Source: Tetranychus cinnabarinus
Lineage: Eukaryota > Arthropoda > Arachnida > Trombidiformes > Tetranychidae
Length of the DNA stretch: 64,000 bases
Assembly: GCA_022266195.1 (NCBI GenBank)
Contig: WHVY01000002.1
Span: 2,681,001-2,745,000, forward strand
Reading direction: 5' to 3'
Under the pieces are notes generated by a model that saw only the letters and a program-made list of their open reading frames with translations, did not search any database and was not told the DNA's origin. Below, piece after piece: positions 19,950-30,455 of this stretch; position 1 is the first letter of the stretch; every line of letters begins with the position of its first letter. A program made the position numbers and the translations under genes.

Positions 19950-20656
19950 TGAAAGGAAAACTGGTTTCCAACCAGTTTTGTTAACACTACCTTTCCCTAC
20001 CTCAAGTAGGTATGGAAAGGTCACAATTGGTTAAATTTTGGTAGGACGGCCATTTTATGCGGGAGAAGATTTTCTCCCTTATCCTGCATAAAATGGCCGA
20101 CAATCTCTTTGTTTGGTGCCAATATTGGACCCCGCGGAAGCCCTGTCCGGCCAGATATTCAACGGTGAATAGAGTCAACCTTAAGTGTTTTTATAAAAGT
20201 GCTAACCAATGTATCCGTGACAAGGATTAATATTCAACGGTGTTTTAAATAGTGCATAAAACTGAACAAAATAACTCAAGTTACTGTAGTGTTTTAAGTG
20301 TTTAAAACCATGGACATCGATCAAAACTGAGATTCAATTTGGACAAGTTAAACTTGACTATTAGTGACTAGAATTTGAGATTCTAAGGTGTTTTTCAGTG
20401 TTAATCTTGACTAGAACCAAATACCATCCCAACATCAGTGAACAACCTTGGTCCCAACTCAATATTCCAACCTGTACACTGACATCTAATTCCCGGTTCC
20501 AGGAATCCAGAAGCTATCTGTCTACACTTTATAATTGTAACGTCAATGGTCTAAAGAGTAGTGCATCTATAAACAAAAAATTTCTAAATGTTTTTATGAA
20601 TAAAGAAATAAATAAAAGAATTGAATATTTGAAAAATTAAACCCATTTACCCTACA
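19950..20656 (+). repeat. element A 3' LTR
   Basis: 707 bases, identical to the 5' LTR by my reading except TTACCC for TTATTC at 20648-20652. It ends 22 bases before the TATATAA of SPH1, so its transcription signals lie directly in the SPH1 promoter. No clear polypurine tract precedes it. Confidence 0.92.
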
Positions 20657-20677
20657 ATCTGTTTCCGATTGGTTTTA

Positions 20678-20687
20678 GTATATAAGG
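20678..20687 (+). promoter_or_regulatory. TATA box of SPH1
   Basis: GTATATAAGG lies about 105 bases before the SPH1 ATG. The orthologous position in SPH3 is TTATATAAAA at about 58991-59000, about 105 bases before its ATG. Both follow the shared word CTGTTTCCGATTG. Confidence 0.65.
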
Positions 20688-20788
20688 ATTCACTACCACC
20701 GAAACTTAATCACTCTAACAAAAGCTAAAGAATCATCAACAGTTCAATTTAAAGTATCAATAAAAACCCAAATCCCTCAACTGTTACA

Positions 20789-21732
20789 ATGAATTTAACT
20801 ATGTTTGCTTCCATCTTCGCCCTTTTGATCAATCAGTCCTTCGCATGTGGTAAGTCAGTGAAACAATTAAGCTACTGATAACATTGAAAATTATTAATAA
20901 CTCAAATTTTGTCTAGACTGTGGTAAGGTTACTGGTTACGGAGCTCCTGATGAATCAGAAGGCAAGTTGACTCGATTCCCTTGGTATGTGGTTGTTGAGT
21001 AAGTAGCACATTTTATATTTCACACATTTTTACATTTTTTTGCCTTAATTTTATCGTGATTTTTTCCTTTTAATTCAGAAATAAAAATCGCAAACCTTGT
21101 GGGGCTGCATTGATTGATGATCAACATGCTGCTATTGCTGCTCATTGCCTTTCTGGCTTAGATGCAGCATCACTCGGAGTTCACTTGAACGATAACTCAA
21201 CAAAATCAGTCTCATCTATTTGGATTGATGAACGATATGACGAGAAGACTGGTGCCTATGATTTTGCTGTATTGACTTTGGATTCACCAGTTGACTCGCA
21301 ATTGAAACCCATTTGTTTACGAGACTCAGATAAAATGCCTATGCCTGCAGTCCACATGATAAGTCCTTCATCTGGTAAAAATAAGGAAGACTACCTTTAC
21401 ACCAATCAAGGTGAGCTGATTGTAAATACAATTTCTGTTGCTTCATTTTTAACAATTTTTGATGAATCCGATTCCATCTAGATTCCAAGTGTCCTGTTCC
21501 TGCTACCAAAACTCATTTATGCATTATGAATCCTACTAAAGTTGATGAATGCCCTGAAGGACCATACATGCGAGGTGAAGCAAATGCAAGATATTACCTT
21601 GCTGGAGTTACTTCTCGTTGTTTCTCTGCTGGAAAGCCAGATCTATTCACTGATGCTAGTTTATACATTGAAAAGATGCGAGAATTGGCTCCAAAAGGTT
21701 GCTGGAAAGACACATGGGACTGGAGCCGATAA
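20789..21732 (+). CDS. secreted serine-protease homologue SPH1 (catalytic Ser motif lost)
   Basis: Four exons: 20789-20849, 20917-20998, 21079-21410 and 21482-21732, with GT-AG introns of 67-80 bases, giving 241 residues. Exon 1 is a signal peptide (MNLTMFASIFALLINQSFA). The trypsin fold is recognisable: CGAALIDDQHAAIAAHCLSG carries the catalytic His, YDFAVLTLDSPV the catalytic Asp, and LAGVTSRC the strand after the active-site serine. Where GDSGGP should stand the protein reads VDECPEGPYMRGE, so the nucleophile is missing and it should be a non-catalytic homologue. Inactive relatives often act as cofactors or competitors of active proteases in arthropods. AATAAA at about 21823 is a likely poly(A) signal. 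Element A lies immediately upstream. Confidence 0.82.
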
Positions 21733-22845
21733 ATCGAAATCAGTTCTTTCGAAATTATGAGTTACTAACATAAGTGAACATAAGTTACTAAACCCGAAAA
21801 ATGAAAAAGTTTGTTTCTTTTTGAATAAATGATTGCATATCTCAATACCCATTTTTACATTCATTTCTTCTGATCTCATCCAATGTTGATTGTTCAAAGT
21901 TAAGCGACGTAACAACTATAATATGCGATTTAAAAGAAAAATGAAGCAAATCACGTTTCTCATTCAATAGAAGCAATTAAAATTATCATTCTGATGCTGT
22001 TCAGCTTTAGCAAGTTTGTGAGAGTTCATTGAAAAAACGTTTAATTTTAGAGCGCGATTGCAACCTACGGTAAGCTCAGTTTTCCATGATACACACCAAT
22101 TGCTAGACTTGTTCAACGTTATTTCCAATTTTCAATAAACAAGGTATGTATTCATGGCATTTAGCGAGCGTTTGTTTTTTGTAAGTTTTCATAACCGAGT
22201 GCCTATGTAATACATTGTGTAAAACGAGCGTAAATTTTATTAAGGAAAAATCTAACCTTTTCCTCATTCCCTCGTGTTTCTGGCGCTTCTGTCTGGGTCC
22301 ATCGGGTAATTGAGTATTAAAAGCACTAAACAGTTACATATTAATTGAATGGATTAACAATTTTAGCTCAACACGCATCTGACTGATTATTCATTTTAAC
22401 CTTGTTATTTAACCTTTCTTTATCCTTTTACAAGCAATTGTGGATTATCGGGAAATTTAGTTTCGAACCCGAGTTTGAAGTTATTGTACTTATTAGCGAT
22501 CTGCATGATGAGCAGAATCACTCCTGAGAAATTAATTACGAAAATTATTGATTAATTAGCTTTGCTATTAGTAAGATTTGGGTGATAGTAAAGATGAATT
22601 AGTTGTGGCATAAAGTTGTACAAACAAAATGAAATCAAAAGTATTAGTGAACATACAAAGATTTATTTATTTATCAATAATCTTCTTGATTTGATTCGAA
22701 TCTGATCAAAAGATGGCAATCAGGATTTATTTATGAAGATTTATTGTCAGTTATTAATGAGTGAATATTATCCATTTGGTTTACTTACTGTCAAAATTAA
22801 CTAAAACTTCGAGTTTTTATTGTAGTTTAAAGTGAAATATTGAAA
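21733..22845. other. intergenic, duplicated at 53369-54527
   Basis: No gene seen. The whole stretch is a diverged direct repeat of the interval between SPH2 and the intact transporter, including the words GCGAGCGTTTGTTT and CTGGCGCTTCTGTCTGGGTC. Confidence 0.6.
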
Positions 22846-23107
22846 ATGGGTAAAATGAAAGAGTTGATTGCAATCGCTAAAGATTCTCATTTGGAATTTT
22901 TTTACTTAGTTTTCGTCTTCGGTTTAACAATCCAATCAACTGTTGTAACTCAAATGTTTGAAGACAAAATTTGTCTCAACCAATATGGATTTAGATTGGC
23001 CGAATGTGCCGATGAACATTCACATGCCAAGGTCGCAGTTCTTAGAGAAGCTTCAACCATTTCTAGTTATCGATCAATACTGAGCGGTTTACCAGCCATA
23101 GTGACAA
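22846..23107 (+). pseudogene. truncated SLC46-like transporter, copy 1
   Basis: ATG 22846. The first 87 codons match the intact copy at 54528 almost exactly (MGKMKELIAIAKDSHLEFFY; GLPAIVT). Identity stops after 23107 (GTGACAA). From there the sequence runs into an antisense fragment of the PAN gene and meets a stop at 23134. Only the first transmembrane segment and part of the first loop remain, so it cannot be a transporter. Confidence 0.85.
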
Positions 23108-23119
23108 TGTTAACAATGG

Positions 23120-23580
23120 CTGAAAACCATGAATAACCAAACGTTCCTTGTTAAAAGAAGAATAAGTACTATAATAAGTATTATAATAAACGTTGTATGA
23201 ATCCTTTTCACCTGAGATCACGATTTTGCCCTTGATGGTTTTACCAGAAGCGGATATTGATTCTTGAATGAAATATTTATTGGCTCCATTCTAAGACGCA
23301 TAATATCAAGAGTTAAAATAGTTGCAATTGGTTAGTTGTTCAACTTACAGCATCAGTTAAAGTAGCGTGAATGTTACCGCTTTTGCTGCTTATGCTTAAT
23401 GGTAAGTGCACGAAATCTGTAGCACTTGCTGTGTTTGTTATGATTGATCAGAAGTTGAATTCATAATTGATTGAGTTTATATTTTTCAGTCAATTGTTGA
23501 ATATTTTTTCTTACCTTTTTTAATTGTTGAAAGTAAAATGACTAGAATGGATGATTTAAACAGCATTTTGTTTCTTTCGT
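23120..23580 (-). pseudogene. fragment of the PAN/ectodomain gene (exons 1-3)
   Basis: On the minus strand it matches exon 3 (about 23128-23293), exon 2 (about 23349-23428) and part of exon 1 (about 23513-23580) of the gene at 4743-5192. The start codon end of exon 1 is deleted (junction near 23580). The flanking block to 24180 also matches 5360-5990. It was joined to the truncated transporter by a rearrangement. Confidence 0.75.
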
Positions 23581-24323
23581 TGGTACGACAGCAAAATAAT
23601 ATTGACACAGTTTTTCTCATATCGACTCTAAACTTTGTCTCTAGCCTTTTCGTCTCGTTATTTCCATAAAATTTTGTGTCTTTGCCCTGATTAACCTCTT
23701 CTTTCCCTTTCTTGATTATTTTAAAAATGGATTCTTTCTCCTTGTGTTAACAAGTAACGCGATTATTCGTGATGGATGCTGCTTTCATGATCTTTTGATT
23801 GAGTCTTGCCTCTGATTTGGTTATATTCAGTACTCAGTTAGTTCTTTGGAACTTTATCTGGTCTATCACGTTTATCTTCCCTTTTGTATTAAGTTCAACT
23901 ACAAATTAATTTGATTGTAAAGGATGTCGCGTGAAACAACTTTGAACATCAAAATTATCAAATCTCCCAGAAAGTGTGTTCATCACGCGACTTTTTTAAA
24001 AAGCAAAATGTGCTCTATCTAAAGGGTGTAACGCGTAAAAGTGAAGATTATTTTAATTTCATAAGAATGAAGATGAAGAAGACACTGATAAGAATGTCCA
24101 GTTTGTGTCTTCTTCTCTTTCTGTAAGCGTTCTTATCATTGTCATCTTCATCTTCATTCTTATAACTAATAAGTTATAAGAATGGCAAACATATTCAGAA
24201 TATGCGGCATATTATTCCTTTTTATGATGGGTAATGTTTCAATTAATACTAAAATTATTAAAAGTATACCAAAGATACATGATTATTTTATAGCTAAAAT
24301 CAATCGGAAACAGATGATTCATA
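23581..24323. other. intergenic duplicated block
   Basis: Similar to 5360-5990, including a second copy of the foldback repeat at about 24027-24175. About 24240-24323 is an antisense relative of the SPH upstream region (CAATCGGAAACAGATGATTC). No gene seen. Confidence 0.55.
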
Positions 24324-24812
24324 GAGTTATCAAGAATTCCGCGACTTAAACAGGTTCGACTTATTTGTGGATTTTTTTGATGATATATGTTCGACCTACG
24401 GGTAAGTACAATTTAACAAACAAGTTAAAAGTTCACTAGTCAAGGCCTACCTCGAGCTAGCGGCCTCGACTCAAACAAGCTACCGATGATGGACTCTATG
24501 TCATTTTGGTTTTACGGCACTTTGCTACGACTTGATGGCACGTTATGGAAATATTTCTGCTCAGTTGCTCAAACAAGATCATTTTTGACGAATCTGCGGG
24601 GCAAAGTTTCATAAAACAAAATGACATAAAGTTCGTCATCGTTGCCTTGTGGGAATCGAATTCTATGGCTGGCCGCTAGCTCGAGATAGGTCCTGTCTAG
24701 CGACTTTTTAACTTGTTTGTTAAATTTTACTAACCCGTAGGTCGAACATATGTCATCAAAAAAATCGACAGATAAGTCGAACCTGTTTAGGTCGCGGAAT
24801 TCTTGATAACCC
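24324..24812. mobile_element. Tc1/mariner-type MITE
   Basis: 489 bases with long inverted termini starting G(A/G)GTTATCAAGAATTCCGCGAC, pairing over roughly 160 bases. TA dinucleotides flank both ends (24322-24323 and 24813-24814). It interrupts an antisense copy of the SPH upstream region: CAGATGATTC on the left and AATTAGTGTCCATG on the right are adjacent at 7811-7834 in reverse. No transposase ORF is present. Confidence 0.75.
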
Positions 24813-25870
24813 TAATAATTAGTGTCCATGTGTTTGCTATGGAAAAAAACAATGTAAGGGAATTCCCTTTATTCTTAATTTCAATTTTGATTGACAAATT
24901 TTGATTACAACTTTTTTTTCGTATTGGCCTTTTCGGATCACGCAGCAAATTGCATCGCATTCATATCAATCATATTCAAATGTAACAAAACAATGAATTT
25001 TTGCGAAAAAGGTTTGCATTTAGTTTCGTTAGTTTTTCGCCTAGCTCTACACTTTTTACTCAAAAGAAAAATTTTACATTAAATCCATCAACCTGGGTAA
25101 CACAAAAGTTTCCCCTTCACTCTGTATTATTGAATAAGGATTCTGCATTTGTCCTCCAACCTCTACCTCTAACCTCTTTCAACACTTAATCTCCGTTTTA
25201 GTAAATTCAATGTACCTTTGAATGAAAAAAATCCAGTTTCTAGATCAAATGCTAGCTAGAGATGGAAATGATTAAACAAATAAGATACCATGTTGATGTA
25301 AAAGAATAGCTAATTGATAATTCAATCAGTCCAACTTAGTACCGGTAGAATTTACTGTCAAAGAGTTTGAAAGCGGTTTGCAATGCCTGATGGGTAATTT
25401 GAAAAACTGAAACATCTAATTGATTTCAAATTTAAGTGAAAATAAAAGAAAGAGATTCTAATACAACTGAATTTTCAATCAAATCCTTATATACCGCATG
25501 AAAGTCATAACTCACATTGTCAGCTACATCCCGAAAAAATGGAGAATCTCTTAACAGAATTCAAATCTCTGATAAATTAATGAAAAAAGCAGCTGGGGAA
25601 AAATCCGAAGAATCCGTATTCCATAATATTGAGTGAAGGGGAATCTTTTTTGTTACCCAGACAAGCTGAGCCCCCGATCATGGCTGATCGTAAATTTCTT
25701 TTCACTGAATACAATAAATTCAATCCACATTTAAAGACTAAAATTATTGATGACAAACCATTGTCAATGAGAAAAAATAAAATAAAGTTTGGTTCTACAG
25801 TTGAGTCAACATATTTTTTACCTAACTCTTTGCTCAAAAAATGGTTTTACATATCCTTCTAATTTAACAA
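24813..25870. other. intergenic
   Basis: Antisense relative of the SPH upstream flank at the left (GTCCATGTGTTTGCTATG, matching 58945-58960 reversed), then AT-rich DNA with short open frames that have no recognisable features. AAGAAAGAGATTCTAATAC at 25447 recurs at 6688, so this is again duplicated flank. Confidence 0.45.
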
Positions 25871-26261
25871 TGTAAGGGTATGACAGTCGCACGACTGTTT
25901 GCTTCCCCCTAAACCTTATTACTCAATCTTTCTTTTCCCTTCAACTTCATTCTTATTTGTTAATTCAAATTACCCTCACCTTAAACCGTCACTTAGAAAC
26001 CTATTTATTGTCCTTCCCCTTTCTTCCTCATGGTCAGTCAACTTAAGTCTTCCCTAGTATTGTTACTGTCCCTACTTTCATTCATCATTCATTATGATTA
26101 AAGAAATTAGTTTAATATTCAATTATTGTGTTTAGTCTTAAATGACAATTACTTTACTCTTTGTGATTGAGACCTTTAACTTTGCCCTTAGATGTTTATC
26201 AAGAAGTCAACCGACTTCTAGAGGAAACATTTAAAATAAAGATCTTTGTTAAACCCTAACA
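25871..26261 (+). repeat. element C 5' LTR
   Basis: Starts TGTAAGGGTATGACAGTCGC and ends CCCTAACA. AAATAAAGATC near 26234 is a candidate poly(A) signal. It contains one GAAGTC hairpin (26202-26219). The GTCGCACGAC palindrome lies near its start. Confidence 0.92.
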
Positions 26262-26263
26262 AA

Positions 26264-26281
26264 TGGTGGAGATGCCTTGCG
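26264..26281 (+). promoter_or_regulatory. candidate primer-binding site of element C
   Basis: TGGTGGAGATGCCTTGCG begins two bases after the LTR and starts with TGG. The tRNA is not assigned. Confidence 0.5.
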
Positions 26282-26568
26282 TTTTCCTTTAAGCATCAAG
26301 TGTGTTCAAGGTGAAAAGTGACTCTCTAAAAGAGACAGTAAATTGTGTTCATCAAGAATTAATCATCGTAAAACAATCAAGTAAATTCATCAAAAATTTC
26401 AAATTGAAATAAATTCAAGCTACCAAAGAGTCAGATCTTTCCGAGATTCAAGAAAAAAGCCAAACTTGCCAAGTCTACAAACTCTTCATCATCGCCTCAA
26501 TCATCGACCATTTGTGTCATCTTTTCAACCAACTTACAATTAACAACCTTGAAGTCATCGACTTCAAG
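26282..26568 (+). other. element C leader
   Basis: Untranslated leader between the primer-binding site and gag. It ends in a 9-bp-stem hairpin CTTGAAGTC-ATC-GACTTCAAG (26548-26568) that abuts the gag ATG at 26569. Confidence 0.7.
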
Positions 26569-28491
26569 ATGAGTCGTCCAGACATTACCATTGGTGAATA
26601 TGCCAAAGTCGAGGAAAATAAAATCGCTTTTATCAAAGAATTAGGAGTCCAGAAAATCCCAAAACAACCTTACCTTACCAGAAGATTCAACGAGGCTCTA
26701 TTGACCATGATTACATTTTACGGTGAAGTAGCTCAGTCTAAACCTAACCCAAACCTTATGTTTAATTATGATTGGTTGGTATGTCCGGATGAGATGAAAG
26801 TGTTGAGAAAAAATGGTTTAACAGAACAAAATATCCGAACCTTAATAGAACTAGGATATTTTGAAGAGGAAAATAAGTCATTGACTTATGAAGAGTTGAG
26901 AGGTAAAATGCCAGAGACTCAAATTAAGATTTTCTTTAAATCTACCAACCAAGATTTTAATGAAGCTGAAGTTCCTCAGAACTCTAATGAACCTGATGAA
27001 CTTAGTGCAGCTAGAATCAACCCAGTTTCAAGTCCAGCTTATCTTCCTCAACAAGTTACATTTGATAGTATTGCTTTAGGCAACCAGAATAACCAAGAAA
27101 ATAATCCGAGTCAAGCTAATCAATACCAGAATCAGTATCAAGAGCAGTATCAAAATCAATATTATAATCAAGGTCAAAATCAAGGTCATAACCAGAGTCA
27201 GAATCAGCATCAAGGTTTTCAAGCAATATGGTTGAAACTTTATAAAAAATATAAAGATAATGAAAGTTTACATGAATGGTTAGAAGGTCTTGAATCAGCA
27301 ATTGAAACATTAGAATTTGACGATTCAGTAGCAATTAAGATTCTCAAATTAAATTTAACGAAGAAACTAGTAGAAGAAGTTAAACAACTTCTGCTACGAA
27401 ATCCTAGTTTAACCTTCAAAAGTGTTTGTAATAAGCTCAGAGAAAACCATACAGGTCATCATGAACTAGTTTCAGCTCTGCAAACAATTTTTAACTCAAA
27501 ATTTCTCAAAGGTACAAATCCTGTAGATTATTGTGATAAAATCAAAAAAGCAGTAGAATTAAAAATACCAAGCGTTCACGAAGAAGCAATTGTATTATTA
27601 ATAATTACAACATTACCTCAAGAACTCAAAGCTAAAATCGTAAAGAAAACGACATTTAAAACAATAGATTCAATTATTTCAGCATTGAAAACTTATAATA
27701 ATGAATTTAATCAACCTTATGTCTATCAACCTCGATATCAAGGTCAACCTCAAAGACAAAATTTTTCATATCATCCGTACAGGCCAACAAATCAGTTAAA
27801 TCAACCCAATCATTTTAACCCTCGAAATATTAGACCTTATAGAAATAGTTTTCCTTCAAATCAATATGCACAAAACTCCAATTACAATCCTAGACCTACT
27901 ACATATCATTATCAAAATTCAGAAAATAGAATGAATCAGAAACCTAATCCTTCACCCGAAGCTAAAAATGAACAAAAAGTAGATAATCAAAATCACGGTC
28001 AACCTCTGAGATGTGATTTCTGTGGTAAGATGGGACATGCAGTCGCTGACTGCAGGACAAGAATGAAAATTGAGCAAGGACCAGTTTCAGCAAAAGCAGT
28101 TAAAGTCGCTACAGTACCTGGCTCATCCAGCGCCTATGATCCAACAATTCAGGTCCAGGTTTTAGATAAAGAAAAGGTTAAAGAAGTCAGATCCCTTGTC
28201 GATACTGGCGCCGGGACTTCTCTAATTTCTGTCGATCTCGCTCAAAAGTTAGGATTACTGGTATACAAGTCTGAACATGAGTTTCATGGTTTCACAGAAG
28301 GTGATTTGCCTGTCAAAGCAATTGGTGTCAGCCAAGTTTTTATCCGCGTTTACCCTAATTATCAAGAGGAAGCTCTACGTGTTTATGTGTTCGAGAAATT
28401 GTCATATGATCTTATACTTGGTCATAATTTCATCAAATTTCAATTTTTAAAAGTTACCACGATGATCCAATTGGAGGTCATTTCGGTTTAA
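26569..28491 (+). CDS. gag-pro: element C Gag-protease
   Basis: I chose ATG 26569 (MSRPDITIGEYAK); the frame is open further up but only with non-ATG codons. After an N-terminal domain comes a Gln/Asn/Tyr-rich low-complexity stretch (27112-27215), a capsid-like region with LHEWLEGLESAIETLEFDD, a second Gln/Tyr/Pro-rich stretch, one CCHC knuckle (CDFCGKMGHAVADC, about 28012) and an aspartic protease (LVDTGAGTSLISVDLA, about 28195; LILGHNFI near the end). After about 28452 the frame only runs on for a few residues, because RT has been lost. Confidence 0.85.
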   Translation: MSRPDITIGEYAKVEENKIAFIKELGVQKIPKQPYLTRRFNEALLTMITFYGEVAQSKPNPNLMFNYDWLVCPDEMKVLRKNGLTEQNIRTLIELGYFEEENKSLTYEELRGKMPETQIKIFFKSTNQDFNEAEVPQNSNEPDELSAARINPVSSPAYLPQQVTFDSIALGNQNNQENNPSQANQYQNQYQEQYQNQYYNQGQNQGHNQSQNQHQGFQAIWLKLYKKYKDNESLHEWLEGLESAIETLEFDDSVAIKILKLNLTKKLVEEVKQLLLRNPSLTFKSVCNKLRENHTGHHELVSALQTIFNSKFLKGTNPVDYCDKIKKAVELKIPSVHEEAIVLLIITTLPQELKAKIVKKTTFKTIDSIISALKTYNNEFNQPYVYQPRYQGQPQRQNFSYHPYRPTNQLNQPNHFNPRNIRPYRNSFPSNQYAQNSNYNPRPTTYHYQNSENRMNQKPNPSPEAKNEQKVDNQNHGQPLRCDFCGKMGHAVADCRTRMKIEQGPVSAKAVKVATVPGSSSAYDPTIQVQVLDKEKVKEVRSLVDTGAGTSLISVDLAQKLGLLVYKSEHEFHGFTEGDLPVKAIGVSQVFIRVYPNYQEEALRVYVFEKLSYDLILGHNFIKFQFLKVTTMIQLEVISV

Positions 28492-29483
28492 AACCAACAT
28501 TAAGAAAAATCAAAGCAACATTTTGGTTCCCTAATATGGAAGAAGTTATAAAGAATAAAGTTATGAAATGTGAAAAATGTATCAAATTTAAACCAAAAAC
28601 GGTCAATCATGAGAACCAAAGAGCAATGCCGATTCCTGTCGAACCATTTGAAAGGATCCAGATCGACATTCAAGGTCCTTACCATATGTCAAAAAGAAGA
28701 AATAAATACTTAATTGTCGCAGTGGACGTGTTAACAAAATTTGTTTTTGCCGAAGCTTACCCTAACCAACGCTCTAAAGAAGTCATTGACTTCTGCGAGT
28801 TATTAAAAACTTTCATTGGAATCCCAAAACTGATTCAAACTGACAATGGACCATGTTTTCGTTCAGAAGAGTTTATCAACTATCTTAGCTCGAATGGAAT
28901 CAAACACCAAAGATCTGCTCCCTATCGACCTCAATCGAATGGACTTGTGGAGAGAGTAAATGGTATCATTGGCCAGAGAATAAAAATGTTTTCAGACTAC
29001 AAGAAAGAATGGGATCTTAAACTTCGAGATATCATAATTTCATATAATTCAACACCATCTGAAAGTCATCGACTTTCACCGCACCAACTTCTCTTCAACA
29101 CACAACCCAACAATCCTTTATTGAATCAATTAGACATTAACCAAGAAAAAGCAGAAAAAAGCATCACAGAAGTTCGTAATAGTGTTATTCAACAAATGAA
29201 CCTTAATCAAGAAAAGAGGTTATCAACTTCAAAACCTAAAAATGTGCCTTTCAAACCTGGAGATATTGTCGCAAAGAAAGTTCATCTCCAAGACAAAAAT
29301 TTGGGTAAATTGACACCAACTTATAATGGGAAATACGTGATAATTGAAACATATGAAAGTGCTGCTAAAATAATGAACCTTAAATCACAAAGATTGGAAA
29401 AAGCAAATTATGTTCATCTGAAACTAATTGAAAGCCCTAGTGAAAATCAAGTCATCGACTTACAAAGTGAAAATCAACATTAA
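28455..29483 (+). CDS. int: element C integrase
   Basis: The frame is open from 28455, inside the integrase zinc module (YHDDPIGGHFG..CEKC), so the first ATG (28536) is not the real start and the product is part of a larger Pol. The catalytic triad is present: D in QIDIQGPY, D in QTDNGPCF and E in NGLVERVNG. The C-terminal domain (KPGDIVAKKVH, LTPTYNGKYVIIE) follows. Protease and integrase abut in different frames with no RT or RNase H between them, which marks an internal deletion of roughly the size of both domains. Confidence 0.85.
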   Translation, partial: YHDDPIGGHFGLKPTLRKIKATFWFPNMEEVIKNKVMKCEKCIKFKPKTVNHENQRAMPIPVEPFERIQIDIQGPYHMSKRRNKYLIVAVDVLTKFVFAEAYPNQRSKEVIDFCELLKTFIGIPKLIQTDNGPCFRSEEFINYLSSNGIKHQRSAPYRPQSNGLVERVNGIIGQRIKMFSDYKKEWDLKLRDIIISYNSTPSESHRLSPHQLLFNTQPNNPLLNQLDINQEKAEKSITEVRNSVIQQMNLNQEKRLSTSKPKNVPFKPGDIVAKKVHLQDKNLGKLTPTYNGKYVIIETYESAAKIMNLKSQRLEKANYVHLKLIESPSENQVIDLQSENQH

Positions 29484-30455
29484 CTACAGCAATTTAGAAA
29501 AAGATAAAACTCAATCAAGAGCAATAAGAGAAGTCGTCGACTTCTATTAAGTTCACATAAAACTGAGTGAAAGAAGAATACAAAAAAAACAATTTTTTCC
29601 AACAAAAAGTTCGGCGACTGTTCCGGTTAACTGTAACTTGTCAGTATCTAATTTTTCAAAATGCAAAATTTTGGCGACGGTTTCAGTTATCCGTAACTTG
29701 TCAGTATCTTAATAGCATAAAATTTGCATCACTGTGCCAACCCTGTGCAAACCCTATTTTAGCCAGAAAAGCAACTTAATAGCATAAATTTAGCATCACT
29801 GTGCCTACCTTGTGCAAACCCGAATTGAGCCAGAAGAAGTAAAAGCTAAAATATAAAGTTTTAATTTCGAATGACAATGAAAAGAAAAATGAGTAAAAAA
29901 GCTAAAGTTTTGAAGTCATTGACTTCAAACAAGAACAGAGAAAAAACAAATAAGCTTTAAAAAACTAATTTAGCTTAAAATTGCTAATTCGTTAATTATG
30001 AAAAACGCGCCTTGAAGTCATGGTGACAAAAACAAAGGGTTAGTCTACGCCCTCACTTCATTGTCTTCACTTGACCTCTTAACATGCTTCAAACATCTTC
30101 TGTTTAAAAAATCAAAAAATTAACTTAGTATTGTTTCAATTCATTAACTGTTGAAATTTATTTTTTGTGCTCATCTAAAATTGTGATCTTAATTCATAAA
30201 ACAAGAAGTTTCAACCATCATCAAAATATTAATCTTAGGACATCAAGAAGTCATTCGACTTCTGATCGGACTTGCCCTTCAACTTGGTTTAACCAAAAAC
30301 TCAACAAAAAACTCAACACCATATTCATCTTTTGTGAAAAACAATTCAATTGTGTTAACTCATAGTACCCTTGTGTCATCTTCAAAGTTTCCTTCAAACA
30401 TCAAAACGTTACCAGTGATCTAGAAGTCACCGACTACTACTTCAAAAGCAGAAAA
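29484..30455 (+). other. element C spacer with tandem repeats and hairpins
   Basis: Non-coding. Two imperfect direct duplications: about 29607-29650 with 29668-29710 (GGCGAC..GTAACTTGTCAGTATCT) and about 29710-29770 with 29776-29836 (CTTAATAGCATAAA..GCATCACTGTGCC..TTGTGCAAACC). GAAGTC-type hairpins lie at 29529-29545, 29909-29929, 30246-30263 and, degenerate, at 30423. Confidence 0.75.

Larger units (their letters stand above)
7835..20656 (+). mobile_element. LTR retrotransposon A (Ty3/gypsy-type, env-bearing)
   Basis: 12,822 bases. LTRs of 707 bases (7835-8541 and 19950-20656) start TG and end CA; I count two differences, both near the 3' end. Order: LTR, 1.8 kb leader, small membrane ORF, gag, protease, RT, RNase H, integrase, env-like glycoprotein, zinc-knuckle/DEDDh exonuclease ORF, LTR. 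PR-RT-RH-IN order is that of Ty3/gypsy (Metaviridae). Frame changes occur in gag (near 10925-10933), RNase H (near 14985-14995) and env (near 17262-17278), and a foldback DNA element at 12703-14295 splits RT. This copy is therefore defective although its LTRs are almost identical, so insertion and damage are recent. Confidence 0.92.

Noticed and set aside
24891..25189. Two overlapping open frames of about 60 codons
   Set aside because: They lie in an antisense copy of SPH upstream DNA, with no homologous frame kept in the other copies.
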